Shown: positions 28,647-38,430, counted from the stretch's first letter. The stretch is 56,813 nucleotides of DNA from Microcaldota archaeon (GCA_030648615.1 JAUSHJ010000063.1:1-56813), one strand, 5' to 3'. Numbers and translations: made by a program. Notes: a model not told the origin generated them from the letters alone.

Positions 28647-30088
28647 ATACTCCAAAATCTAAATTTAGTGAATGGTATAATGAAATTACAAAAGAAGCAG
28701 AATTATGTGATTTGCGTTACAACTTGAAAGGTTTCATAGTATTCATGCCGTGGTCAGTTATGTCCATGAAAAAAATGTACGCTATTTATGAAAAAGAACT
28801 GGAAGCTCACGGTCACGTGCCTGCATTATTTCCAGCATTGATTCCAGAAGGATATTTTCATAAAGAAGCAGAGCATATTGAAGGTTTCGCTCCAGAAGTT
28901 CTATGGGTTACAGAAGCAGGAAAGCATAAGCTAGAAGAAAGATATGCAATGCGTCCAACAAGCGAAACTGCAATGTATTCAATGTATTCTCTATGGATAA
29001 ACGGTTTGAAAGATTTACCCGTAAAGATTTACCAGAGCTGTCAAGTTTGGAGACACGAAACAAAAGCAACAAAACCATTTATAAGAAGCAGAGAATTTTA
29101 CTGGATAGAAGCTCATGATGCATTTGCAACACGTAAAGAAGCAGAAGCTCAGGTAAAAGAAGATATGGAAATGGCTGAAAAAGTTATTCACCAGCAGTTT
29201 GCAATTCCATTTTTGTTTTTCAGAAGACCACAATGGGATAAGTTTGCAGGTGCAGTTGATACCTATGCTGCAGATACATTGATGCCAGATGGAAAAACAA
29301 TTCAACAACCTTCCACTCATTTGCTCGGTCAGAATTTTGCAAAATCTTTCAATGTAAAATATACTGATGAAAAAGGCGAATCACAATACGTTTGGCAAAC
29401 CTGCTATGGTCCTGCAATTTCAAGGATTTACGCTTCTGTGATTTCAATGCATGGGGACGATAAAGGACTGATATTGCCGTTTGAGCTTGCTCCATTACAA
29501 TTCGTAGTAGTTCCTATTCTCAAAGGAGAAAATAAAGATAAAGTAATCACGGAATGCGAGAAGATAGTGAAAATATTGCTACAGGAAAATTTCACTGTGA
29601 AGTTTGATAATAGTGAAGCTACTCCAGGCTTCAAATTTAATCATTGGGAAATGAAGGGTGTGCCTTTCAGAGTAGAGCTTGGTGAAAGAGATATTGCGGA
29701 AGAGAGTGTTATTCTTGTTAGACGAGATACTAAAGAAAAAATTAAAGTAAAGACAAAAGAGCTAGTTGCTAAAATAAATGAACTGAAGCCAGAAATAACC
29801 AAAAATCTGAGAGAAAAAGCAGATGTTTGGTTTAATTCTAAATTATCTCATGCTGGAAATATGAAGGAGTTGGATACAGTTCTAAACAAGCAAGGTGGCT
29901 TTGTGAAAGTTGCATTTTGTACTGACCAGATGGACGGTGAAAAGTGTGCTGATGACATAAAGAACAGTTGCCAGGCAAACATGCGTGGTTCGCTTTACGG
30001 GAACGATGAACTACCATTGACGAATGAGAAATGTGTTTCCTGCGGGAAGCCAGCAACCGTTTATCTTTATGCGGCGAGGCAATATTGA
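28643..30088 (+). CDS. proS: prolyl-tRNA synthetase (archaeal type)
   Basis: MRPTSETAMYSMYSLWI, QVWRHETKATKPFIRSREFYWIEAHDAFAT, C-terminal Cys region. Confidence 0.97.
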   Translation: MNTPKSKFSEWYNEITKEAELCDLRYNLKGFIVFMPWSVMSMKKMYAIYEKELEAHGHVPALFPALIPEGYFHKEAEHIEGFAPEVLWVTEAGKHKLEERYAMRPTSETAMYSMYSLWINGLKDLPVKIYQSCQVWRHETKATKPFIRSREFYWIEAHDAFATRKEAEAQVKEDMEMAEKVIHQQFAIPFLFFRRPQWDKFAGAVDTYAADTLMPDGKTIQQPSTHLLGQNFAKSFNVKYTDEKGESQYVWQTCYGPAISRIYASVISMHGDDKGLILPFELAPLQFVVVPILKGENKDKVITECEKIVKILLQENFTVKFDNSEATPGFKFNHWEMKGVPFRVELGERDIAEESVILVRRDTKEKIKVKTKELVAKINELKPEITKNLREKADVWFNSKLSHAGNMKELDTVLNKQGGFVKVAFCTDQMDGEKCADDIKNSCQANMRGSLYGNDELPLTNEKCVSCGKPATVYLYAARQY

Positions 30089-30127
30089 AGTGTCTTGAGT
30101 TTCGAGTCTGGAGTCAAGGTTATTGAT

Positions 30128-30928
30128 ATGGAAATTAACATTGGAAAAGAGAAACTGAGCATTGGTTTCGATCATTTGAAAGTTTACATAGTAGCTTCGA
30201 TCCTCCTAGTGCTAGCGGTTGACCTGCTCTCAGTTGTTGCCAGTACCTTAGAGTTGGGTTTTTTTAATTTCGAGTCCTCTTTGCTTTTTTACGCTAATCT
30301 CTTGTCATGGTCTGGCTACCTGCTGCCATTACTTTTAGCATTCCTAATTTTGGAAACAGCAAAGAAATTAGGACATACGACAAATGGAGCTTACATAACT
30401 TCAATGTCGGCACTAGTATTTCTGATCTCTTTGATGTTGTTTGCAATTAGTATGATCGGCATCATGTTTACATCTGGTTCTGCCCTGATTTATCGTCTTT
30501 CTGACTTCATTTTTTATATTATCAAGGCCCTTTTTAATGCTGCATTTCTTTATCTATTATTAAGTTTCCTGCAAAATAAAAAATCTATTTCTACCGAAGT
30601 GATTGTTGCTTCTTTTCTGATATTCGTTGCCCCTCTTGCGATTCTATCTTTCATGAGCGATTATCCGATTATTTCATTTTTCGTTCCTATTGCTACTATC
30701 GCAAGCTTGCTATCAAACTTAGTTTTTGTCCTCATTATTCTTAATCACGTTTCACAGGAAAAAGAGAAGTTATCAGTTTATCTATACGGAATTGGACTTA
30801 TTTTCATTCTCACTTTCCTGTTGCGAGCTTACAATGCATTTTCATTTGAAGAACAGTTTTATGCAATCGTAACTCCGTTTTATATTATTGCATCCTACGT
30901 TGTAGGTAGATTATTGATAAAAAAATAG
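30128..30928 (+). CDS. uncharacterised multi-TM membrane protein
   Basis: About 7 hydrophobic segments; likely start MEINIGKEK. Confidence 0.65.
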   Translation: MEINIGKEKLSIGFDHLKVYIVASILLVLAVDLLSVVASTLELGFFNFESSLLFYANLLSWSGYLLPLLLAFLILETAKKLGHTTNGAYITSMSALVFLISLMLFAISMIGIMFTSGSALIYRLSDFIFYIIKALFNAAFLYLLLSFLQNKKSISTEVIVASFLIFVAPLAILSFMSDYPIISFFVPIATIASLLSNLVFVLIILNHVSQEKEKLSVYLYGIGLIFILTFLLRAYNAFSFEEQFYAIVTPFYIIASYVVGRLLIKK

Positions 30929-31010
30929 TTGTTCCATTTGTAACATTTTTGCTCTGAAATGATTCACCAGCATCGTAACCTTTAAAAGCTTATTTTGACG
31001 CATCGTCGTT

Positions 31011-31877
31011 ATGACTTTATTACAACACTCAGTTCAACCACCGTCATCTACCAAATCACTATCTCCAAAAGGACGAGGTCATTTCCGTTGTCCTGATCCG
31101 GATACTGCTACTATTCTATCTAATCTGGTAGTCATAAAAATAACTGGCAAGATATGTGATCCAGCAAATCTTTCCAATCTAGCTAGAGACGTTGGAGCAC
31201 TTACAAGAAGAGGTATGAAAGTAATCATAGTTCATGGAGGCGGAAGACAGATAGATGCTGCGTTATCTTCTGCAAGTATAGTTACTCAGAAAAAAGATGG
31301 TATACGTATAACTCCAAAGGAAGCAATTCCCCATGTAGTCAGTGCAATGAAAGCAATAAACGCAGAGGTAGGGGCAGCCATTCGGAATGAAGTAGATTCA
31401 GTTGCATGCATAGATAACTCTGATTTTTCAATTATTTCAGCAACAAGAAAAGATGGCTATGGTGAAGTCGGAGATGTAAGCAAAGTTGATACACGAACAA
31501 TCACCTTAGTCTTAAGAAGAAGCGAAGTTGTAGTGCTATCTTGCCTTGGTAAAACAGGAGACGATTCAGTAAACATAAATGCAGATGATGTGGCAGCAGC
31601 AGTTGCCACTTCTATGAAAGCAAAGAAATTATTGATGCTTTCAGATGTTCCAGGAATAATCTCTAATGATCAGGTTCTTCCTTTAGTTGATAATTCTATA
31701 GCACATGTGTTGTTGGCAAATGGAACTATTACCGGTGGTATGGTAGTTAAAGTTACTGCAATGTTAGATGCTGCGCAACATGTTGGGGAAGTAATTGTTG
31801 CAAGTGGTAATACAGATTCAATTCTTGGCGTAATAGATGGGAGTGCTGTCTGCACAAGATTTTCATCTGTTGCCTAA
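31011..31877 (+). CDS. acetylglutamate kinase family amino-acid kinase
   Basis: LVVIKITGK, VIIVHGGGRQIDAAL, LLMLSDVPGII, ITGGMVVKVTAMLDA. Confidence 0.85.
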   Translation: MTLLQHSVQPPSSTKSLSPKGRGHFRCPDPDTATILSNLVVIKITGKICDPANLSNLARDVGALTRRGMKVIIVHGGGRQIDAALSSASIVTQKKDGIRITPKEAIPHVVSAMKAINAEVGAAIRNEVDSVACIDNSDFSIISATRKDGYGEVGDVSKVDTRTITLVLRRSEVVVLSCLGKTGDDSVNINADDVAAAVATSMKAKKLLMLSDVPGIISNDQVLPLVDNSIAHVLLANGTITGGMVVKVTAMLDAAQHVGEVIVASGNTDSILGVIDGSAVCTRFSSVA

Positions 31878-31927
31878 TTTTAAAAAAGCAATCTATTTAA
31901 TCTCTATTAATCAAATGCATTTCATAT

Positions 31928-32032
31928 AGCCCCGTCATCTAGCGGTCAAGATATCTTATTTTAGGATAAATATCGCCAAAAGGATATCAGCCTTTGGAGC
32001 TGGTTACATCGGTTCGAATCCGATCGGGGCTA
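31928..32032 (+). tRNA. tRNA-Gln(UUG) with ~32-33 nt non-canonical intron in D-arm region
   Basis: Acceptor AGCCCCG/CGGGGCT+A, D-stem ATCT, anticodon arm TCAGC-CTTTGGA-GCTGG, T-arm ATCGG-TTCGAAT-CCGAT; extra ~33 nt between D-loop and anticodon stem. Confidence 0.9.
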
Positions 32033-32043
32033 TCAATGTTTTT

Positions 32044-32198
32044 GGGCTCGTAGTCGATACGTGTCTTGTGTATATGCTTTAGTTCAAGACCGCGATAGCG
32101 GTAAGACGCTACTCTCACACAGTAGAGACATGGGGTTCAATAATCTGGTTTCGAAATTTAAACTTTGAAACGTGAAATTGAAAATCCTCACGAGCCCA
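32044..32198 (+). tRNA. tRNA-Val(CAC) with two non-canonical introns (~32059-32098 and ~32142-32184)
   Basis: Acceptor GGGCTCG/CGAGCCC+A, anticodon arm CTACT-CTCACAC-AGTAG, T-stem TGGGG/CCTCA; introns in D-loop and T-loop. Confidence 0.85.
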
Positions 32199-32257
32199 AT
32201 TTATTTTTCCGGTTTCCGGTCTCCAGTTTTGAGTCTCGGGTCTTCAGTCTCGGGTTT

Positions 32258-33082
32258 CTAGTCTAGAGCTTTGAGTTTTTCAACGTCTTTATACGGAACT
32301 TCCACTACTATTCCTACTCCATAGTGGCCAGATCCCAAAGGTTCCTGAGTCATAAAGACAATTCCCTTGTAAACGCCATCAATAACTGCCTGCCTAGTAA
32401 CCGAAGTTACATTTGCTTTTTTTTCATTTCTCCAGGGACATCTAAAAACTGGTCTATGTTCAAACATGTTAGGTTTACTTGTAGTCCAGTATTCAGGAAG
32501 GCGTGGTCCAAAAGTAACTGTACTTTCCGGATCTATTTCATAATGTTGGCCAGTAGTGAGAGGAAAATCTGAAATATTGCGTATTCTGCTCCCATCACTT
32601 ATATGGACAAGTACATCTTTTCCATCTTTTACAAAATCATCTGCATGTATTTCACTAACAACTAGTACGCCATTTACAATGCTTCTTAAATTTTCAGGCA
32701 CTTCAAAAATACATCTCCTATCTTCTTGTTTAATTCTCTGATTAACAAAAACTCTATCTCCAAACGGAACACCGGGAGCTTCGTAGATAACTAATTCGTT
32801 TGTAGGAAAATCACCGCATTTCATAATTAGTTTCCAGAATTCATAGCATTGCATAGCATCTTCATCAAATCCCCCTACAATCAAATGGTCAGCAACACTT
32901 GGTCTTATTATTCTGGTATCAGTTCCATGTGCCATGTTGAACTCACCAACTACTCTTGGAACTTCCACAAGTGGTGGTCTGGTTTCGTTGCGCTCACTAC
33001 TTTTCAGAACTCCAACAGTTACTCTTTGACCTTTGAAATCAAACTCTCTTAGTCTTATTTGTTTATTGTTAATCGTTGTCAT
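32258..33082 (-). CDS. uncharacterised protein, paralogous to 49409-50155
   Basis: Start MTTINNKQ at 33082 preceded by GGTGAT; shared motifs with the second copy. Confidence 0.75.
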   Translation of the reverse strand: MTTINNKQIRLREFDFKGQRVTVGVLKSSERNETRPPLVEVPRVVGEFNMAHGTDTRIIRPSVADHLIVGGFDEDAMQCYEFWKLIMKCGDFPTNELVIYEAPGVPFGDRVFVNQRIKQEDRRCIFEVPENLRSIVNGVLVVSEIHADDFVKDGKDVLVHISDGSRIRNISDFPLTTGQHYEIDPESTVTFGPRLPEYWTTSKPNMFEHRPVFRCPWRNEKKANVTSVTRQAVIDGVYKGIVFMTQEPLGSGHYGVGIVVEVPYKDVEKLKALD

Positions 33083-33112
33083 AACATCACCTCTTAGTAG
33101 TATCCAAATATC

Positions 33113-33217
33113 CCGATCCAACTTTTTGTCGGATCTGTTTGTCCTTCGGACAAATATTTCGAAATTCCTGGAATTTCTCAATCGATCTATTCAGAACCTT
33201 CTTAATTTGTTCTGAAT
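33113..33217 (-). promoter_or_regulatory. array of four hairpins upstream of 32258-33082
   Basis: GATCC/GGATC, TTTGTCC-TTC-GGACAAA, GAAATTCC-T-GGAATTTC, ATTCAGAAC/GTTCTGAAT. Confidence 0.65.
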
Positions 33218-33276
33218 ATTCCTATATTTATATTTTATTGATTAAAATATTCTGATTGGAATCTAATCAAAACCCA

Positions 33277-34041
33277 TCATTTTGAGTCCGGAACTAACTG
33301 TCCTCTGTGATAAAGGGTTATTTTTGCATGGCGAGCTTTCCATCCACATTTACTGCCTTCGACCAAAACAATTCCACCACTAGAATAACTGCCCATGTCG
33401 TTATGGGGGTCGAGATTGCCTCTTACAATTAACGTTCCTCCTTTCATGTATTCTGCTGCTTCCTTGCCAGCATTGCCAGTTACCAGGATACTGCCACCTT
33501 TCAGACTTTGTGCAAGGCACCAGCTCGCATTACCATTGACAGTTACGTTTCCACTTTTCATGGCCCAACCAAAGAAAAGACCCACGTCTCCATTCACAGT
33601 TACGTTCTTTGTATTGAACATGCATAAGTGAGTCGGTCCATATAATCCTTGGACATGAATAACGTAATCGCTATCAGTTCCATGATTTATAAGAGCACTC
33701 AAAAATATCCCTATCTGACTGGTATTCACAGTTAAATACCCGCGTTTCACACGTTGAAATTTTCTAAGTTCTAGGCTGAATCTTTCAACGTCTTTTGCAG
33801 AATACGTTAGCCCCACTATAGCTAATTCAGCATCGCTGGAATTCGGAGTAAATTCATATTTTTTAGCAACAAAAACTTCCCATGCATCTACTATTTGTTT
33901 AAGTGTTTCCTTGCTGCTTCTTGAATTTTTCAGAGTTTTTAATTTACTGGGAGCTGGAGCTTCAACAAGAGGAGCAACAGAAGCAATGCGAGATAATCTA
34001 GTAGTATCATTTCCTGTTTGTTTTCTAGTCATTGTTGTCAT
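33277..34041 (-). CDS. GXGXG-motif (GltB3/FwdC-like) beta-helix protein
   Basis: Repeats VTGNAGKEAAEYMKGGTLIVRGNLDPHNDMGSYSSGGIVLVEG; start MTTMTRKQ after GGTGATG. Confidence 0.75.
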   Translation of the reverse strand: MTTMTRKQTGNDTTRLSRIASVAPLVEAPAPSKLKTLKNSRSSKETLKQIVDAWEVFVAKKYEFTPNSSDAELAIVGLTYSAKDVERFSLELRKFQRVKRGYLTVNTSQIGIFLSALINHGTDSDYVIHVQGLYGPTHLCMFNTKNVTVNGDVGLFFGWAMKSGNVTVNGNASWCLAQSLKGGSILVTGNAGKEAAEYMKGGTLIVRGNLDPHNDMGSYSSGGIVLVEGSKCGWKARHAKITLYHRGQLVPDSK

Positions 34042-34196
34042 TTCATCACCAGACTTTACTGCATTGCATGACATATATTAATTTAATTCCTTAAATTAGG
34101 TATAAAATTCGGAAAAATTAGTTTTATTAAGCTAAATATGGAATAAAATTCCATAAATATGATGGATTTAAAGATATTACCTCATAAATATGTCCT

Positions 34197-34670
34197 ATGA
34201 ATAATATCATGGGTAAATCTAGGCTTGATGACACAGACTTTGCAATTTTAGATGCACTGCAGGGAAATGCACGACAATCTATTTTTCAGATCGCAAAGAA
34301 GATAGCTATACCTCCAACTACCATACATAATAGAATAAAGAAACTAAGGGGAAACGGAATCATAACTGGCTATACGATAAATATTAATCGAGAGAAGATA
34401 GGTCAGAATGTATGTGCCCTAGTTCTTGTTTATCTAAATAATAATGAACTTGAACCAAGATCAAAAAAGGGTGGGTTGGCAAGGTTGCTATTAAAAAATC
34501 CAAATATCGCAGAAGTTTTTGAAACTGCTGGTAATTTTGATTTGATTGTAAAAGTTTATGGTCAGGACATCAAGGATATAACGAGAGTTGTAATTGATGA
34601 AATAAGAGAAATTAAGGGTGTTGAAAAAACAGAAACCATTATCGCACTGTCAGAACAGAGTAGATTTTAG
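34197..34670 (+). CDS. Lrp/AsnC family regulator
   Basis: LDDTDFAILDALQGNARQSIFQIAKKIAIPPTTIHNRIKKL plus RAM-type C-terminus. Confidence 0.93.
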   Translation: MNNIMGKSRLDDTDFAILDALQGNARQSIFQIAKKIAIPPTTIHNRIKKLRGNGIITGYTININREKIGQNVCALVLVYLNNNELEPRSKKGGLARLLLKNPNIAEVFETAGNFDLIVKVYGQDIKDITRVVIDEIREIKGVEKTETIIALSEQSRF

Positions 34671-34675
34671 TACTG

Positions 34676-35368
34676 CTATTTTTCCATGTAAAACTTTCTT
34701 TTTTCATCATTAAACCTCTCAATAGAGTAGCGTAGCATTGTTCTTGGCATCTTCTTATAATGCTTCATTAAGAACTCTTCCTCTACTTCTTGGTTTCTCT
34801 TGCCAACTTCTCTCAGCATCCAGCCAACTGCCTTATGGATTAGGTCATGCTTGTCTTGCATCAATAGTTCAGCAATCGTAAAAGTATCCGTAAACTTTCC
34901 TTTCTTGATAAATGCAAATGTTGCAATAATCGCAATTCTTCGTTTCCATAAATTTTGTGATCGTGCGAGTTCGTAAAGAATAGATTTGTTTCCATTAAGA
35001 AATAAGTGCTCTCCGACAATTTTATCAGCAGACAAATCTACGAGGTCCCAGTTGTTTATATATTTAGTATTGCTCATGTAAAATTCGTAGATTATTTTTC
35101 TTTGCTTTTCATTCGCTTTCCTGAATCTTTCAACAAGAATTAGAAGTGCGATTAACCTGTGTTCATGGATTTTGCTGTCCAGCAATTTTTTAATATCATT
35201 AAACCCAAGATCAATATATTTCTTAGCAATTTCTCTTGACTGCGGAACAGTTAGGCCAATAAAAATGTCTCCCTCGCCATACTCACTTTTTCCCGTTTTG
35301 AAAAAACCAGATAATATTTTTGCCTTTGAAGGATTAGCTAACATTTCAATATTTTTCAGGATTTGCAT
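34676..35368 (-). CDS. DNA alkylation repair (AlkD-like) HEAT-repeat protein
   Basis: LTVPQSREIAKKY, NNWDLVDLSADKIVGEHL, LWKRRIAIIATFAFIKKG, DLIHKAVGWMLREVGKR. Confidence 0.92.
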   Translation of the reverse strand: MQILKNIEMLANPSKAKILSGFFKTGKSEYGEGDIFIGLTVPQSREIAKKYIDLGFNDIKKLLDSKIHEHRLIALLILVERFRKANEKQRKIIYEFYMSNTKYINNWDLVDLSADKIVGEHLFLNGNKSILYELARSQNLWKRRIAIIATFAFIKKGKFTDTFTIAELLMQDKHDLIHKAVGWMLREVGKRNQEVEEEFLMKHYKKMPRTMLRYSIERFNDEKRKFYMEK

Positions 35369-35422
35369 GGTTAAACTTCACAATAGTTTGTTATTTATTT
35401 CTTTTGTTATGAAGTACCATAT

Positions 35423-36166
35423 ATGATAACTAGATCAAGAAGAAATACAACTGGTAGAGTTAATGGCCACGCGGTCTGTTCGCAATCTGCCATGTCTGAA
35501 CCTTTAGCAGAAACAAGAACTGCTAAACTAAATCGCATGTACTCTGAATTACATGGTAAATTTGGTGCTCAAGGATGGTGGCCACTCTATAATCCTTTAA
35601 CAAAACAACTAGAATATCATAGCGGAGATTTTTCCTATCCTAAAACTGAACAACAGATATTTGAAATAATTGTTGGTACGGTTCTTGCCCAGAGGGTAAC
35701 GTGGAAACAGGCAGAAGTTGCATTAAAAAGACTGGCAGCAGCAAACCTTCTTGATGAGGCGAGAGTCACAAATATATCTGTCAATACGCTTGCTGAATTC
35801 ATCCATGGCTGTGGATTTTACAATCAAAAAGCAGCTACACTAAAAGCTGTAACCGAAAAATGGTCTACACTTAAAAGCAGATATAAACAAATGTCTGTCG
35901 GAGAACTAAGAGATGAATTTCTCTCAGTAAAAGGTATAGGTAGGGAGAGTGCAGATTGTATTTTGCTTTACGCACTTTCAAAGCCTATATTTATTATAGA
36001 TGAATATGCTAGAAGATTTCTCAAAGCTGAGTTTGATTTCGAAGCAAAAGATTACGATGCTTGCAGGATTTTTATTGAAGATAATCTAGAACGAAGTGTT
36101 CCGTTGTTCCAGGAATATCATGCACTTATTGTCGAATGGGGGAAAAGAAATAGACTCAGGGGATAG
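35423..36166 (+). CDS. HhH-GPD family DNA glycosylase (endonuclease III-like)
   Basis: IIVGTVLAQRVTWKQAEVAL, LSVKGIGRESADCILLYAL...FIIDEYARRFL; no C-terminal FeS cysteines seen. Confidence 0.88.
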   Translation: MITRSRRNTTGRVNGHAVCSQSAMSEPLAETRTAKLNRMYSELHGKFGAQGWWPLYNPLTKQLEYHSGDFSYPKTEQQIFEIIVGTVLAQRVTWKQAEVALKRLAAANLLDEARVTNISVNTLAEFIHGCGFYNQKAATLKAVTEKWSTLKSRYKQMSVGELRDEFLSVKGIGRESADCILLYALSKPIFIIDEYARRFLKAEFDFEAKDYDACRIFIEDNLERSVPLFQEYHALIVEWGKRNRLRG

Positions 36167-36244
36167 TTATTACGATTTAATCATTCAATCAATTTAACTA
36201 ACTCCTTTTTATACCTTTTCTAACACACTTATTATGGGAGTATT

Positions 36245-37306
36245 ATGGTTTTTCAATTCAAAAGAGCAGATCAGCTAGAGCGCTGGAAGGCATCAATGCG
36301 TGAAACAGTTAGCGATAGGAGAGTCAGGAGATTTGCAAGAGAATCTTCAGGCTCAGAACAGAGTTTGAACGAGATTGCAGATCTTGCTGAACAGAAGCTA
36401 CTTCCTTCTATTGATCGAGAAATGCGGAGTTACACATTATCCTGGCAGGATGTTTCAGCTATACATCTTTCAAAAGGTGTTTACGAGCGAGTTGTCAAGT
36501 TTGCAGGTTTAGATAAGGATCCCGGAAAGATAGTTGTAGATGCTGCCTGTGGTTGCGCTACTTTTTTATCCTTATTGAAAGAACATTCTGTTTTAGGTTT
36601 CGACATCAATCCATACTCTTTGGAATTAGGTGCACAAGTTATGGCAGATTCCGGAAGACCAATTGGTACATATCCAGATTTTTACATTTCTTTCGATCCA
36701 GATCGTGGTTTTGTTTTAAAGCCAGTGCCAATATTAGAAGAGCTGGATTTGAAAAAGGGAAATCTTATTGCGGATGATATAACTACCTTGCAAAATACCA
36801 TGCGTGTATTGTACATGAATGGGGTAAAGGCAGATGTAGTTACGTTTATGCTTTTCGGTGGTATTTCTCAAAGAAAGGCAATAGAATTTATAGATTTGAT
36901 GCGGGAGTTGAACGGAGTTCAAACTGGTAGCTCCGCAGCTGATAGCAGCCAGTCAGCCATAGATTCAGTAATACGAAATGCACACAGGATATGCAAAAAA
37001 GACGGAAAACTGATTCTTGGAATACGTTTCGGAGAGTTTATTTTAGATGATGATATAAAAAGTTCCTTAGGTTTAATCGTTTCCCCTTCTTTATCTGAAT
37101 TAGAAGCGAAATACAGGGATTTCATTTCCATAACTAAAGTCGATAAGTTTGAATTGCCACAGGAAAACGGAGTGTCAGGAATAACTACTGGACCAGCTTT
37201 AATTACTCATCAAATGTTAGATCCAAAATTGGAAGATGCTCTTAAAAGAATTCAACAAAATTCAATTTCGCTTCTGCTTATAGAAGCAATAGTAAAAAAT
37301 GAGTGA
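36245..37306 (+). CDS. SAM-dependent methyltransferase-like protein
   Basis: KIVVDAACGCATFLSLLKEHSVLGFDINPYSLELG. Confidence 0.6.
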   Translation: MVFQFKRADQLERWKASMRETVSDRRVRRFARESSGSEQSLNEIADLAEQKLLPSIDREMRSYTLSWQDVSAIHLSKGVYERVVKFAGLDKDPGKIVVDAACGCATFLSLLKEHSVLGFDINPYSLELGAQVMADSGRPIGTYPDFYISFDPDRGFVLKPVPILEELDLKKGNLIADDITTLQNTMRVLYMNGVKADVVTFMLFGGISQRKAIEFIDLMRELNGVQTGSSAADSSQSAIDSVIRNAHRICKKDGKLILGIRFGEFILDDDIKSSLGLIVSPSLSELEAKYRDFISITKVDKFELPQENGVSGITTGPALITHQMLDPKLEDALKRIQQNSISLLLIEAIVKNE

Positions 37307-37311
37307 TATTC

Positions 37312-38274
37312 ATGCCTTTAGAATTTACTATGCTGAGAAAAGAAGAAACGCTGTTCGGCGCGTTAAGCTTAGCCCGTAAAAAAATTGGAAATGATACTGA
37401 TCGACTTATGGTCGAAAGATACATTCGAGAAAATCCAAAAGATCCTGGCGGTTACATCGCACATGTACTTGTAGTTAAAGGTGCAGATGTTCAGAATAAT
37501 TTATCCTTATTACAGAAAGGAAAAGAAGAATGCGAAGAAAAAAGTCTGCTGTTCCATGTTGAAGGGATGATGCATGACCGCAATGGTCAAAGGGCTGCTG
37601 CTATGGTCGCATTCAAGCATGCTGTGGAGTTAGATCCACTCAATCATGTTGCTATAATGAGCCTGGCAACTTTACTAAATCGTGAACAACAAAACAACGA
37701 AGCAAGAAAGTATTGGCTCATGCTAGTAGAATTAGAGCCTACATTTTATTTTGCATGGTTCGGACTATGTAGAAGTGCTGTTCAACAGAGGGATTACAGT
37801 CGTGCGCTTAATTATATCAATTCTGCATTGTTTACACTTCCAAAAAGTGGGGATGACCCACAGGGAATTCCAATTGAAAAAAGTAAAATAGGTTATCTTA
37901 GTACTCGAGCAAGGATATTTCAAAAACTCAATAAGCTTGGAGATGCACTAAAAGATTTCGAAACTGCGTTTAGTTTAGATCCTATATACACTATTAGTGA
38001 AATGAAAGGAATGGTAACTATATTATCTAATGAAATTACCGGTGCTGACGATCCTAAGATTGTAACTATTTCTCGTATTATTGAAAAAATGATTAAACTG
38101 GACAAATATTGTGGTGGGGATTTAGGCATATATTTTGCATTAGCGGTGTCATACCTTTTATTGGGAGAAATTGAAAAAGTAAATGCGTTATTTGATGATG
38201 CAATAGAAAGTGGATTGCCTAGATCACAAATGCTTTCGTTTAAAGAGCAGGCATATGCTCAAGTTCGAGAGTAA
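37312..38274 (+). CDS. TPR-repeat protein
   Basis: AMVAFKHAVELDPLNHVAIMSLATLLNREQ, KDFETAFSLDP. Confidence 0.8.
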   Translation: MPLEFTMLRKEETLFGALSLARKKIGNDTDRLMVERYIRENPKDPGGYIAHVLVVKGADVQNNLSLLQKGKEECEEKSLLFHVEGMMHDRNGQRAAAMVAFKHAVELDPLNHVAIMSLATLLNREQQNNEARKYWLMLVELEPTFYFAWFGLCRSAVQQRDYSRALNYINSALFTLPKSGDDPQGIPIEKSKIGYLSTRARIFQKLNKLGDALKDFETAFSLDPIYTISEMKGMVTILSNEITGADDPKIVTISRIIEKMIKLDKYCGGDLGIYFALAVSYLLLGEIEKVNALFDDAIESGLPRSQMLSFKEQAYAQVRE

Positions 38275-38430
38275 TTTGTTGCAGTTAAGTACACCTTCCA
38301 TCAAACGAACGTTATGAATTCGAGTTAAAAAACAAAGAACATTAAAAAATAAAATAAATCAGAGTTTCGAGAATCCAATTATCGATTATTTTTGGTACGT
38401 TGAATTAGTAGATGATGTGGTTAAGACAAA

